Both the position numbers and the translations under genes were made by a program. 64,000 nucleotides of DNA. Origin: Candidatus Zixiibacteriota bacterium. Lineage in GTDB: Bacteria; Zixibacteria; MSB-5A5; GN15; JAAZOE01. The stretch lies in NCBI GenBank assembly GCA_030668485.1, contig DAOUTW010000021.1, forward strand, positions 1 to 64,000. Reading direction: 5' to 3'. The notes below the pieces were generated by a model that worked only from the letters and a program-made list of their open reading frames with translations, did no database searches and was not told the origin of the DNA. Of this stretch, positions 37,589 to 46,476 are shown piece by piece (position 1 is the stretch's first letter; each line of letters begins with the position of its first letter).

Positions 37589-38356
37589 CTATGCTGCCCC
37601 CGTAATACACTCCTTCAGTTGGTGGATGGAAAACGGCCGGGTTATCCAGCCGCAGACTTCTTTATCACAATATTGTTTCAATTGGCTTGTTTTTGATGCC
37701 AGGATGATTCTTACCACCGGAATTCTGGCGTCATTGAATAAGTTCGTACAGACGGCTGCCGTGCGTTTTTTCCCCAATGCACAATCGACGACAATATAAT
37801 CGGGCCTGAAATTCTGGATTATATTGGAACATTCATATTCGCTCATCGCCACCTGGATACGAAATCCGTTGAGACCCTGACCCTGACGCCAGTCTTTTAC
37901 CAGACGACCGCTCTCGCTGAGGAATATGATATTGAGGTCTTGCTCATTGGTCATCCGATAATAATCGCAGTCTTTACAGGTCGATTTACAATAGACGCGC
38001 AGGCATCCCAGCCCCTCCGGCAGGTCGCGCAACTCGTAGCACCGGCGCGTGCGTGAGCGATAGGTGATGCAGTCGAGGCAATCGGGCTGGATATCTTTTC
38101 CCCGGGCCAAATATTCCCAACAATACTGGTAGGCGGATGAGTGCGAATCATGGGGGGGAGCAGCTATAACATTTACTGTCTCTGATTCGGTTAATCCCAG
38201 TGCAGAACGAGGAATACGGAAATGGCCTCCCAGAGTGCGCGTCGCCTCGATCTTGCCGGCCTTAACCCACTTCAGTACTGTATCTGGAGCTACCGAAAGC
38301 AGTTCCGCCGCCTGAGAGGTGGTGAGAAACTCTTTTTGTTTGCTCGAGTCGGCCAT
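37589..38356 (-). CDS. Cys-rich DNA-binding regulator: excisionase-type HTH plus degenerate receiver-like domain
   Basis: 255 residues. Residues 10-55 are a MerR/excisionase-type helix-turn-helix (TTSQAAELLSVAPDTVLKWV, ATRTLGGHFRIP). A central segment (about 78-135) has eight cysteines spaced as C-x13-C-x2-C, RRC, GC, YC, C-x2-C, with a CWEY start like the CW-type cysteine motifs of some sulfate-reducer proteins; it probably binds metal or a cluster. The C-terminal 115 residues look like a receiver with the acceptor Asp kept (PDYIVVDCAL) but the acidic pocket (FLSESG) and the Lys (ITRPFS) changed. It begins the row of genes down to the histidine kinase and is the natural transcription factor for it. 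Confidence 0.85.
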   Translation of the reverse strand: MADSSKQKEFLTTSQAAELLSVAPDTVLKWVKAGKIEATRTLGGHFRIPRSALGLTESETVNVIAAPPHDSHSSAYQYCWEYLARGKDIQPDCLDCITYRSRTRRCYELRDLPEGLGCLRVYCKSTCKDCDYYRMTNEQDLNIIFLSESGRLVKDWRQGQGLNGFRIQVAMSEYECSNIIQNFRPDYIVVDCALGKKRTAAVCTNLFNDARIPVVRIILASKTSQLKQYCDKEVCGWITRPFSIHQLKECITGAA

Positions 38357-38763
38357 TTCTGAGCTTTCTGAATTTTATGAGTTTTTTATAATATATCGAC
38401 TGAAAATTCTCTGTCAATAGGTTTTCGTGATTTTTTTCACAATTCTACCTAAGGCATTGATATCCTTAGAGATATATTTCCTAAAATAATCCATGAAATC
38501 CGTGATTGGCACCCTATATTATCGTTTTTCTGGAAATTATCGTTGAATTTTTGATGAGATTCGCCAGGTGCCGCACCGCTTGCGGTGCGAATTCTTGCTC
38601 AGTGATTGTCGCGCTTCATAGGGGCCAGACCTCAAGTATTTAATAGAGTTTTCCATCAATAACTTTTAATCAACTTTTTCAACAAGCCCTTTGGCAGTGT
38701 AATATGTGATTAACCAACCCGACATCTATTCGCGGTTTACAAGCCCATATTCAAGCCATATAC
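38357..38763. other. Gene-free AT-rich region with a palindrome
   Basis: No coding sequence supported. It contains the promoter side of the leftward redox gene row and a perfect hairpin CGCACCGC-TT-GCGGTGCG (38572-38589). The left copy of an imperfect inverted repeat begins at 38616. Confidence 0.6.
38616..38632 (+). repeat. Left inverted repeat of a possible small mobile element
   Basis: TCATAGGGGCCAGACCT. Its reverse complement recurs at 39695-39711 with 13 of 17 bases identical; all four differences are transitions. The pair encloses the tandem repeats and the 207-residue gene. Confidence 0.5.
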
Positions 38764-38895
38764 GCGGCAGCCAAAATGTGGCCCCTGCCACCGCGACAGC
38801 CCGAAATGTGGCCCCTGCCACCGCGGCAGCCAAAATGTGGCCCCTGCCACCGCGGCAGCCAAAATGTGGCCCCTGCCACCGCGACAGCCCGAAAC
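38764..38895. repeat. Tandem repeat array, four 29/30-bp units plus a partial fifth
   Basis: Units begin at 38764, 38793, 38823 and 38852, with a truncated copy at 38881. The shared core is GTGGCCCCTGCCACCGCG. Units 1, 3 and 4 begin GCGGCAGCCAAAAT (29 bp); unit 2 and the partial copy begin GCGACAGCCCGAAA (unit 2 is 30 bp). Where a unit meets the GCGGCAG type, CTGCC and GGCAG can pair around ACCGC, so the array can form hairpins. It is not a CRISPR: there are no spacers. Confidence 0.9.
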
Positions 38896-38983
38896 CGCCA
38901 TCTGGCGGCAAAATCGACATAGAATCGTTGTTAAATCCGAAACCTCCCTGTTACATGAAGAGACTTGAAAAAGGAGGTGCCCA

Positions 38984-39607
38984 ATGCCTACCAGCAAAAA
39001 ACAAATTAAATCCAACCGCGAAAATGCCCAAAAATCAACCGGACCAAAAACCGAACAAGGCAAAGCCATCGCCGCAAAAAACTCCATCCGCCATGGTCTT
39101 TATGCAAAAGATATCGTCGTCAACTCCCCCAACCTCAGAGAAGATGAAAACGAATTCAAACAATTCCTGTCAGAACTCTACGACGATTTCAGCCCCGTCG
39201 GCCTCATGGAAAAATACCTTGTCGACAAAATGGCCAACGCCCTCTGGCGCTGCCGCCGCGCCGCCCGCGCCGAGACCGGCATCGTCAACCGCCAGCTCAG
39301 AAGAGTCAGGAACTTCCATTTTGTGGAAGTCGACTGGTCCGATGAAGAAGAACAACGCGATACCGACGATCTGGCCCTTATCAACTTAATCCCCGGTTCT
39401 CATCAAGCTGGGAACATCCTGCGTTACGAAATGTGCCTCGACCGCCAGTTCACACGAGCCTATGCCTTGTTAACCAGCATTCAGGCCCGCCGTCATGATG
39501 ATATGATGCTGGATCGACGCGATGAAAAACCCTTAATGTACAAAACGAACCCAGATCCCGCCAAACAAGAGGGCGATAACATCTTACAAGAAAATTTGGA
39601 AGTTTAG
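38984..39607 (+). CDS. Uncharacterised protein with a conserved basic N-terminus
   Basis: 207 residues; an almost perfect ribosome site (AAAGGAGGTGCCCA) precedes the ATG. The first 45 residues are basic and read NRENAQKSTGPKTEQGKAIA followed by AKNSIRHGLYA, a motif I recall from multi-copy uncharacterised proteins in several phyla. The rest is helical and charged with an RRAARAETGIVNRQLRRVRN segment. No catalytic motif is recognised. The A-rich codon choice (many AAA, AAC, CAA) differs from the neighbouring genes. Flanking inverted repeats and the tandem array suggest it travels with a small element. DNA-binding is plausible but not shown. Confidence 0.8.
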   Translation: MPTSKKQIKSNRENAQKSTGPKTEQGKAIAAKNSIRHGLYAKDIVVNSPNLREDENEFKQFLSELYDDFSPVGLMEKYLVDKMANALWRCRRAARAETGIVNRQLRRVRNFHFVEVDWSDEEEQRDTDDLALINLIPGSHQAGNILRYEMCLDRQFTRAYALLTSIQARRHDDMMLDRRDEKPLMYKTNPDPAKQEGDNILQENLEV

Positions 39608-39640
39608 AAACTACCTGTGGTAGTGCATTATTGGAAATCA

Positions 39641-39659
39641 CCACCACATATTGTGGTGG
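39641..39659. repeat. Hairpin after the 207-residue protein gene
   Basis: CCACCACA and TGTGGTGG (8 pairs) around TAT. A smaller stem, CTACC-TGT-GGTAG, lies at 39611-39623. Either could end transcription, though no T-run follows immediately. Confidence 0.55.
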
Positions 39660-39694
39660 GTGGCCAATCATTTTTGATGGGAAAAAGGGTCGGG

Positions 39695-39711
39695 AAACCT
39701 GACCCCTATGA
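39695..39711 (-). repeat. Right inverted repeat of a possible small mobile element
   Basis: Reverse complement TCATAGGGGTCAGGTTT matches the repeat at 38616-38632. GGGTC (39687-39691) and GACCC (39701-39705) can also form a hairpin here. The repeat contains the stop codon and last codon of the TPR gene that ends at 39706. Confidence 0.5.
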
Positions 39712-42006
39712 TTTGGATTGAAGGCGCTGCAATCTCTGTCGAGCGTCGTTTTTCATTTCCTCGAAAACCGGATCGGCATTTTCCCAGATTTGTAGAAATT
39801 CCTGGTAATGCGCGATCGCCTCGTCGTCTTTACCCATCATCTCGTTGGCTTGTCCGAGGTAATAATGCGATTTAACCGACCAGATACCCCAGTAGAGCCG
39901 CCATGGCCCGACGATATCGAGTAACTTCTGGAGCACTACGGCGGCATCCTCCGGCTGGTCGGCGCCCAGATAAGCACGCCCAAGCATATAATTGAACGAA
40001 ATTGAAAAGCCTGAGGCAGCACTGTCGGCAGCCTCAAAATACTTAACCGCCTTGTCGTATTCGTGACGGGCCAGTTCTATCGAACCTCGGGAATAATAAT
40101 AATCGGAGCGACGATGCGGCAGGTTTTCGATGAGAACTTCAAAGGAGTCGGCGACTTGCTCAGCTCTTGCTATGTCGCCGCCTCCGGCCAGAATCTGGGT
40201 GTAAAAGTTGAGATAATATCCGGCGGTATCATGGTAAACGGTATTTTCGATTTCGAGGCATTTCACGATTTCATCCAGGGCCTGGTTCCATTGATTACGT
40301 TCGGCGAATATAATCGCTCTCAATTGCCGATAGGACGTATACCTTTCCTCGCCGAAATCTCTTACATACTGCTCGATACAGTCATCCAGAAGATTCAGGG
40401 TCGAATCCAATTTCCCCTGATATTGCGGAATATAAGCCAGCATTATCCGGGCAGAGTACCGGCGCAGGCTATCATACGAGTTTATCACCTGGTGAACGTA
40501 TCTTTTTGCCTCGTCATAATCAAACTGGAATGTGTACAGGATGGCCAACTCTGTCATGGAGTTGCGGAAATCCGGTTTTTTCTGCAGCGCCATTTTGTAT
40601 GACTCGATAGCCTCTTCGAACATTCCCCGGTTGGCATACATGGCGGCGCGGGAATCATACGGGTTGGCCTCATCGGGGGCCAGTGATATGTAGATATTAA
40701 TCGCCTCTAGGGCGCGTTCGAAATCGTTCAGAGCGGAATAGGCATATGCCATATGATTGTAGGGGCCGGTGTACAGCGGATCAATCTCAACCGATTTCTT
40801 CAAGTAAGTGATCGATTCTTCATAATTCCTGAGGCTATAGGAGTAGACTCCCAGGAAATACCAGGCCTCTTTTTCATCGGGATATCTGGCCACTAACCTT
40901 TTCAAGACGGCGGCTGCCTGGGGTAGATTTCTTTCTATGACCATCTCCCGCGATTTTATATACAATTGTTCTTTATAACTGGCCTTATCCGCATATTTTG
41001 CAGCCTGCTTTATAAGCTCTGCGTTGTTCATCATGGCCAGATAATAGTACGCCATGGCGAGAGTGGAATCGTATACCAGTGCCTCCTTGAAATTTTCAGT
41101 CGCCTCATCATGGTAGAATTTGTAGTAGTTGCTGATACCAAGTAAGTACAGGCGATATGCCTCCGGCGAACTAGTGGTGACTTCCGCGATAGGGCGGTCC
41201 ACCTCCTGGCTGGCATCTACCGGAAGGGCAAGATCGCTTTTTATTTCGGCTGACAATTCATCGATCAGCGAGAATATATTTTCGTTGATTTCACCGGTGA
41301 CCCGTTGCGAGGCTACGATATTACCGGACTCGACATCAACCAGTTGGGCTGTGACCACAAGCTGTGGTTCGACCTGCAGGATATTGCCCATCAACATCCA
41401 ATTGGCGTTCGCCTTTTGGGCGATCTGAGTCGCGGTTTCGCCGTCGATTTTCTTGATTCCCTCGAGGTCGAGCAGCTTCAGTATATCGTGAAGCCGTTGA
41501 TGCGAGACCACTTGCATGTATCGTGATTCGGCCATGTCGGTAATCAGCAGATTAGTTAGAATTCGTCCCAGGCGTTGTTCATCTTCAGGGTCGGGGATAT
41601 TATCGAAATACATTATGGCGACACGATTTTTGGCCGCAATAGCTTCCTGGGTAGGGCTGATCTCAATCTGCCACGGTTTCAGGACGAGCAGAAAGATAAC
41701 CGCGAGAGCAGCCACTGTGGCCGGTACCAGCGACGGCCAGAACCGCCTGCGGCGCTTTTCGACCGATGTTGTTGAGGCCTGGTCTTCCGCCTCAGAATCT
41801 TCCTTATCAAGGATCACGATGGTATCATGAATTTCCTTGTCCTGCCTTATTAGGCCGATAGTTTCCTGAAATTGCATGACGCTTTGCCGGCAGGAGGGGC
41901 AGTCGAGCAGATGCATCTCCAGTTCCTGCCTTTCAGCATCGGCCAGCATCCCCAGCTCATAGGCATGCAGCATGCTCTGGAAGTGTTTGTCAGAGCAATC
42001 GGCCAT
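39706..42006 (-). CDS. Anti-sigma-like zinc-finger membrane protein with TolB-like and TPR domains
   Basis: 766 residues. The N-terminus is a zinc-finger anti-sigma domain (MHLLDCPSCRQS near residue 32), followed by a cytoplasmic linker and one membrane helix (about 90-112, VPATVAALAVIFLLVL). Outside the membrane lies a TolB/FlgO-like domain (RVAIMYFDNIPDPEDEQRLG, about 125-245), then about a dozen tetratricopeptide repeats to the end (YFLGVYSYSLRNYEESITYL and others). It starts two bases after the ECF sigma gene and would hold that sigma factor until a periplasmic signal arrives. The stop codon lies within the inverted repeat at 39695-39711. Confidence 0.88.
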   Translation of the reverse strand: MADCSDKHFQSMLHAYELGMLADAERQELEMHLLDCPSCRQSVMQFQETIGLIRQDKEIHDTIVILDKEDSEAEDQASTTSVEKRRRRFWPSLVPATVAALAVIFLLVLKPWQIEISPTQEAIAAKNRVAIMYFDNIPDPEDEQRLGRILTNLLITDMAESRYMQVVSHQRLHDILKLLDLEGIKKIDGETATQIAQKANANWMLMGNILQVEPQLVVTAQLVDVESGNIVASQRVTGEINENIFSLIDELSAEIKSDLALPVDASQEVDRPIAEVTTSSPEAYRLYLLGISNYYKFYHDEATENFKEALVYDSTLAMAYYYLAMMNNAELIKQAAKYADKASYKEQLYIKSREMVIERNLPQAAAVLKRLVARYPDEKEAWYFLGVYSYSLRNYEESITYLKKSVEIDPLYTGPYNHMAYAYSALNDFERALEAINIYISLAPDEANPYDSRAAMYANRGMFEEAIESYKMALQKKPDFRNSMTELAILYTFQFDYDEAKRYVHQVINSYDSLRRYSARIMLAYIPQYQGKLDSTLNLLDDCIEQYVRDFGEERYTSYRQLRAIIFAERNQWNQALDEIVKCLEIENTVYHDTAGYYLNFYTQILAGGGDIARAEQVADSFEVLIENLPHRRSDYYYSRGSIELARHEYDKAVKYFEAADSAASGFSISFNYMLGRAYLGADQPEDAAVVLQKLLDIVGPWRLYWGIWSVKSHYYLGQANEMMGKDDEAIAHYQEFLQIWENADPVFEEMKNDARQRLQRLQSKS

Positions 42007-42008
42007 TA

Positions 42009-42542
42009 TTAAATATCTCCCTTCTCAAGACAGAGTTTCAGCATCGACCGGGCTCGCGAAAGCAGGATATAAACATTATTGCGCGACACTTCCAATTTTC
42101 CGCAGATTTCCTCAGTCGAAAATCCCTGGTAACGCAGATTCAGGATTCGAGCGTGCCTTCTGTTGACTCCGCTGATTTTTTTCAGACAGCCCAACAGACT
42201 TCGCTTAAGATCCGGATTGGTAGCGTGGGAAACCGCCAGGCTTTCTCCATCTTCCATTTGCGCGAATTTGCTATCGCGACATCGTTTGGTTCGATAATAG
42301 TGCAAAATCTTATTTTCCAGGACCTTGTAAGCCCAGGCGGCAAAACTGATTTCGAAGTCAATTCCCTCGTATTTGGCGGCGATGGCTGTTAAAGTATCCT
42401 GTACTATTTCCTCAGAATCTTGTTTGTTCCATATTCTTTGTTGCACAAAAATGCGAAAGCTTTCAGACAGACCCTGAAAAAGCTTTTCAACAGCTCCCCG
42501 GTCGCCATTACGGGCATTGGCATATAAGTCATTGATAGTCAA
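42009..42542 (-). CDS. ECF-family RNA polymerase sigma factor
   Basis: 177 residues. Region 2 (IVQDTLTAIAAKYEG, FAAWAYKVLENKILHYYRTKR) and region 4 (HARILNLRYQGFSTEEICGKL, seen as RILNLRYQGFSTEEICGKL, then SRNNVYILLSRAR) are clear. It directs transcription of a small regulon, very likely under control of the membrane anti-sigma protein encoded next. Upstream is a 720-base region without solid genes that must hold its promoter. Confidence 0.92.
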   Translation of the reverse strand: MTINDLYANARNGDRGAVEKLFQGLSESFRIFVQQRIWNKQDSEEIVQDTLTAIAAKYEGIDFEISFAAWAYKVLENKILHYYRTKRCRDSKFAQMEDGESLAVSHATNPDLKRSLLGCLKKISGVNRRHARILNLRYQGFSTEEICGKLEVSRNNVYILLSRARSMLKLCLEKGDI

Positions 42543-43310
42543 AACAATTGCATCCCTGTTCTATTCGACTGTCTAAAATAATCAGTCAGTTTCAAAAAAT
42601 CAATTAGAATTATTAGGCAAAGGCCTCCATTATACTGTTGCGTGCAAGGCCAAAGTCGGCAGTACAATATTGGGGAGTGAACGCGGGCGTCTGCAGCCGT
42701 CTCCGACATGGGTAAACGATTGATTTCACAAGTGATATAAGGAAACTTGTCCCCGGCTCCCCACAAAGTTCTTGCAATAGTCCCTTATTCTCCAAATCAG
42801 GACGAAAGAAAATGGCGGTTTGCGCAACCAATTGAGTAAATGCACAGATTTCCATAGGGCGAATGGGAGGAATGCCAAAAAGCCAAGAATTATGACCCCC
42901 ACCAGATATTGAACCTTTTGCTTTGTTTGTTGACATATTAAACTATCGATCCGGTGTCGAGGGCAATACCGAATTCTCCTCGATGCTAAAACGGAGGTGA
43001 GCCAAAGATTCCCTGACTGTCTCATAAAGACGCGGAGAATGTGAAGGGTGATGTTCTGAAATTTTCCAGCGATCTGTAAGATGACAGTAAGATATCGTTG
43101 CCGGTCTTGTAGCGACAGAATATCCTCCCCTTATCAGGCGGGAGAAATATCCATTAGGACGGCTTTGGACCTTGTGGATGGTGAGGATAGTTCCCGACCG
43201 ATGACGGCCGGCAGCGATATATAAAAACGGGATAATCGGAGATAGCAGCCAGATAAGAGACATTGTCAAAAGGTTTCCCATCCTGTCACAATATTAAAAT
43301 TAATCCGGGG
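42543..43310. other. Region without a supported gene, possible degraded membrane-protein gene on the minus strand
   Basis: Three overlapping minus-strand frames of about 100 codons (42613-42936, 42726-43025, 42943-43281) cover this stretch. The upstream one begins MGNLLTMSLIWLLSPIIPFL and the middle one has a good membrane helix (VQYLVGVIILGFLAFLPFAL). This could be one small membrane-protein gene broken by a frameshift near 42950-43000, or chance. No family was recognised. Confidence 0.3.
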
Positions 43311-43316
43311 GTGATT

Positions 43317-46300
43317 GTGAATTGCAAGCAATCGAACGGCAGCGTTATTAATGCAATAAAGAAACCCCTGGTTTATCTTGTCGCGATTTCGATTATATGT
43401 TCATTTTCCATATTAGCCGAAACCACAATTGACTTTTCCAACCGACAAAACGACTATGAATCAGAATCGTATCATACCGAAACCTTCGTGAATAAAACAG
43501 GTGTTATTGAAAATGAGGCGGATCTGGACGCCTATATTCGGCAGATCATGAATGCCAACCACATCCCCGGGATATCGGCCCTGATAATCAAGGGCGATCA
43601 AATTATGTGGACGGGAAGTTATGGATATGCCAATATCGAGGAGAATATCCCCGTCGCCGATACGACGTCGTTTATGCTGGCGTCCATTTCAAAAACGGTT
43701 ACCGGCACGGCGCTGATGCAGTTGTGGGAGAGAGGTCTGTTTGATCTGGGTGACCCGATCAACGATTATCTTCCCTTTTCCGTTTATAACCCGAACTATC
43801 CGGGTCAGGAAATCACCTTCCGGGATTTAATGACTCATACCGCAAGCCTTCGTGACAACTGGAGTGTGATGTACTATTACGAAGGCGACAGCCCGATACC
43901 GCTGGGAGAATATTGCGAAGAATATTTTACTCCCGGCGGCGAATACTATAGTGCCACCAGCAATTTCTTCACCTGGTTGCCCGGGCAAAGGTTTACATAT
44001 TGTAATAACGGTATCGTGCTGGTCGGTTACCTGGTTGATGCTCTGACCGGAGTCGACTTTGCTCAGTATTGCCGTGATTCGATTTTTACCGTCTTAAATA
44101 TGCCCCATACATCGTGGCATCTGGAAGGGATGGATACTTCGAACATTGCCTTGCCATATGGTTATACGGGCGAGGGATACGTCTCTTACGGCCTGTTCGG
44201 ATATTCCGATTATCCGGCCGGGCAATTGAGGACCAGCAGCCTTGATCTGGCCAAACATCTGATGGCATATTTGAATCATGGCCGGTATGAAGACGTACGG
44301 ATTCTTGACAGCGCTACCGTTTCGGAAATATTTACTCTCCAAATACCCGAGGTCTATTCATCCATAGGTTTGATCTGGTTTCATAACTTCGATGGCACTC
44401 GCTGGCTTTGGCAGCATGGCGGTGGTGATATAGGTGTCAGCACGCTGGCCAGTATCTGTCTGGAGGAGAATACCGGCGCGATTGTCCTCAGTAATGGCAA
44501 TTCCGGTTCCGGAGTCAATGCCATTATGGCCAGGCTTTTTGAATATGCCTCTCAGGATATTCTCTTAACCGGTAGCGAGATCACCGATATAGCCGGAGGC
44601 GATGGTGACGGCATCGCTGAAGCAGGGGAGACAGTGCAACTGGTTTGCAGCTTTGCCAATTTCTTCGCTGACACCGTGACCGACATGCAGATCAATTTTA
44701 GCGTCGATGACGCCTCACTTCAAATTATCAACAGCAGCGCCTTTATCGATGAGATTGCCCCCGATGATACTTTGTCGAATGCCAGTCAGCCATTTGAGTT
44801 TGTTATTCCTGACGATTACGTAGCGCGACTCGATTCGTTCTTTTTGGAATTGAGTTGGAATAATGGAAGCGGCAGCGATACTTTAGCTCTGGTTCGGGCC
44901 ATTGGGGAGACTTCGATTCTCCTGGTGGCCGATGATAATAACGGAAATTATGACGGATATTATGCCGGTTGTTTTGAACGTGCGTGCGTCCCCTTCGATC
45001 TTCATCAATCACCGCCGTCGCCCACATTAGCTGAATTGAACGATTATGAAATAGTCTTCTGGTTTACCGGGGATTATCGCGCCGACCCGCTCGATCTCGA
45101 TGAGGTTGCAGCGCTGAAAGGATTTATGGATGCCGGCGGCAAGCTGTTTCTTTCCGGTCAGGGGATAGCGGCACAGTTGGAGGGCTTCGATTCGCTTTTC
45201 CTGCATGATTATTTGAAGGCCGAATACCTTTCCTCATCGTTGATTCCGGTCCTGCGCGCCGGGCCGGGAGGTCAGGTTTTCGATGCCACGGATACGATCG
45301 CGATTTATGGTACCACTAATGCCAATAATCAGACCGATCCCGATCATCTGGCGGCTGTCAACGGCGGGGTGGAGGAGTTTTATTATCTCGGAGAACCGGG
45401 ACAGGGAGCGGTCTCATATTCCGGCGTCTATGAGCTTATCTTTTTTGGCTTCGGATTCGAGGCGATTGTCAACGGCGATAGCCGCTGGACTGAAAACGAT
45501 GTTATCTTTTCGGAAATCCTGACTTTCTTTGATTATCAAATGCCGGTTATGCCGCTGACTCTGGCGGTATCACCGGGTGATCCAACTCATCTGATTGACC
45601 ATGCACCCGAGATATCATGGCAGTCGGGAGATCCCGATTATGAGCAATCGGAATATAATATCGAGGTCGGAATCGATAATGACTGGTCATCGGCCGAGAT
45701 GTGGGATGCCGGACCAATTACCGGGGTGGAAACCTGGACAGTCTATGCCGGGACCGAACTGGTCGATGGAGAAACATATTACTTCAGAGTTAGAATTAAT
45801 AGCGGGGTCTCATGGTCACACTGGTATTACGATCAGATGAGAATGAATTCATGCCCGTCGGTTCCGGATGGTCTTTCTCCGGATAACATGGAAGAATTGG
45901 AATTTACCCCTCCCAGTCTGTCTCATACCAATGCGGAGGATAGTGAGGGCGATGTCCTGACTTATTCCTACGAATTGTATGAAGACAGCCTCTTGTCGTC
46001 GCTGGTGGCGCAGGAGTCGGAATATCCTCAAGCTTCTGGCGGCACGACCGCCTGGGAAATCCCTTCCTTACTTCCCGGAGGCGAGGATTATTTCTGGCGC
46101 GTGCGCGCCGGCGACGGCTTTGAATATAGCAACTGGAGCGACCTCGCTTCGTTCCATCTCTTGCCGGAATACATTTGCGGTGATGCCAGCGGCGATTCGA
46201 TCATAGATGTCGGCGATGCGGTGTACGTTGTTAATTATGTTTTCAAGGGCGGTCCGGCGCCCGATCCGCTGGAAGGCGCCGACGTTAACGGCGATGGAAT

Positions 46301-46373
46301 ATGCGATGTCGGCGACGCCGTACACCTGATCAATTATATCTTCCGGGGGGGAGCGGCGCCCGACTGCGGGTGA
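43317..46373 (+). CDS. Secreted serine beta-lactamase-fold hydrolase with dockerin-like C-terminus
   Basis: About 1018 residues from a GTG at 43317 (GTG at 43311 or TTG at 43263 are alternatives). A signal peptide ends near SILAETT. Residues 60-400 form a class C beta-lactamase/esterase fold with Ser and Lys in LASISKTVTG, the Tyr in FTYCNNGIV and HGG in LWQHGGGD. A CARDB-like domain (GDGDGIAEAGETVQL), a GATase-like domain (ILLVADDNNGNYDGYYAGC...GKLFLSGQGIA), two fibronectin-type domains (PEISWQSGDPDYEQSEYNIE) and a dockerin-like pair (CGDASGDSIIDVGDAVYVVN, DVNGDGICDVGDAVHLINYI) follow. It may act on peptides or esters outside the cell. Confidence 0.88.
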   Translation: MNCKQSNGSVINAIKKPLVYLVAISIICSFSILAETTIDFSNRQNDYESESYHTETFVNKTGVIENEADLDAYIRQIMNANHIPGISALIIKGDQIMWTGSYGYANIEENIPVADTTSFMLASISKTVTGTALMQLWERGLFDLGDPINDYLPFSVYNPNYPGQEITFRDLMTHTASLRDNWSVMYYYEGDSPIPLGEYCEEYFTPGGEYYSATSNFFTWLPGQRFTYCNNGIVLVGYLVDALTGVDFAQYCRDSIFTVLNMPHTSWHLEGMDTSNIALPYGYTGEGYVSYGLFGYSDYPAGQLRTSSLDLAKHLMAYLNHGRYEDVRILDSATVSEIFTLQIPEVYSSIGLIWFHNFDGTRWLWQHGGGDIGVSTLASICLEENTGAIVLSNGNSGSGVNAIMARLFEYASQDILLTGSEITDIAGGDGDGIAEAGETVQLVCSFANFFADTVTDMQINFSVDDASLQIINSSAFIDEIAPDDTLSNASQPFEFVIPDDYVARLDSFFLELSWNNGSGSDTLALVRAIGETSILLVADDNNGNYDGYYAGCFERACVPFDLHQSPPSPTLAELNDYEIVFWFTGDYRADPLDLDEVAALKGFMDAGGKLFLSGQGIAAQLEGFDSLFLHDYLKAEYLSSSLIPVLRAGPGGQVFDATDTIAIYGTTNANNQTDPDHLAAVNGGVEEFYYLGEPGQGAVSYSGVYELIFFGFGFEAIVNGDSRWTENDVIFSEILTFFDYQMPVMPLTLAVSPGDPTHLIDHAPEISWQSGDPDYEQSEYNIEVGIDNDWSSAEMWDAGPITGVETWTVYAGTELVDGETYYFRVRINSGVSWSHWYYDQMRMNSCPSVPDGLSPDNMEELEFTPPSLSHTNAEDSEGDVLTYSYELYEDSLLSSLVAQESEYPQASGGTTAWEIPSLLPGGEDYFWRVRAGDGFEYSNWSDLASFHLLPEYICGDASGDSIIDVGDAVYVVNYVFKGGPAPDPLEGADVNGDGICDVGDAVHLINYIFRGGAAPDCG

Positions 46374-46476
46374 GAGCTAATATACTCGTTTTCATACAAG
46401 TCTTGGTGACAGAAATTCTACAGCAAGGGAACGGTAATTATAGTTGAACCTTTTATAGCTTTTGCCGGGGAGAACC

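Noticed and set aside
38764-38895. CRISPR array
   Set aside because: The units are head to tail without spacers and no cas genes are present.
38706-39389. Plus-strand frame across the tandem repeats with CGPCH motifs that look like heme sites
   Set aside because: The CxxCH-like strings come from the 29/30-bp repeats, the frame conflicts with the well-supported gene at 38984, and there is no signal peptide.
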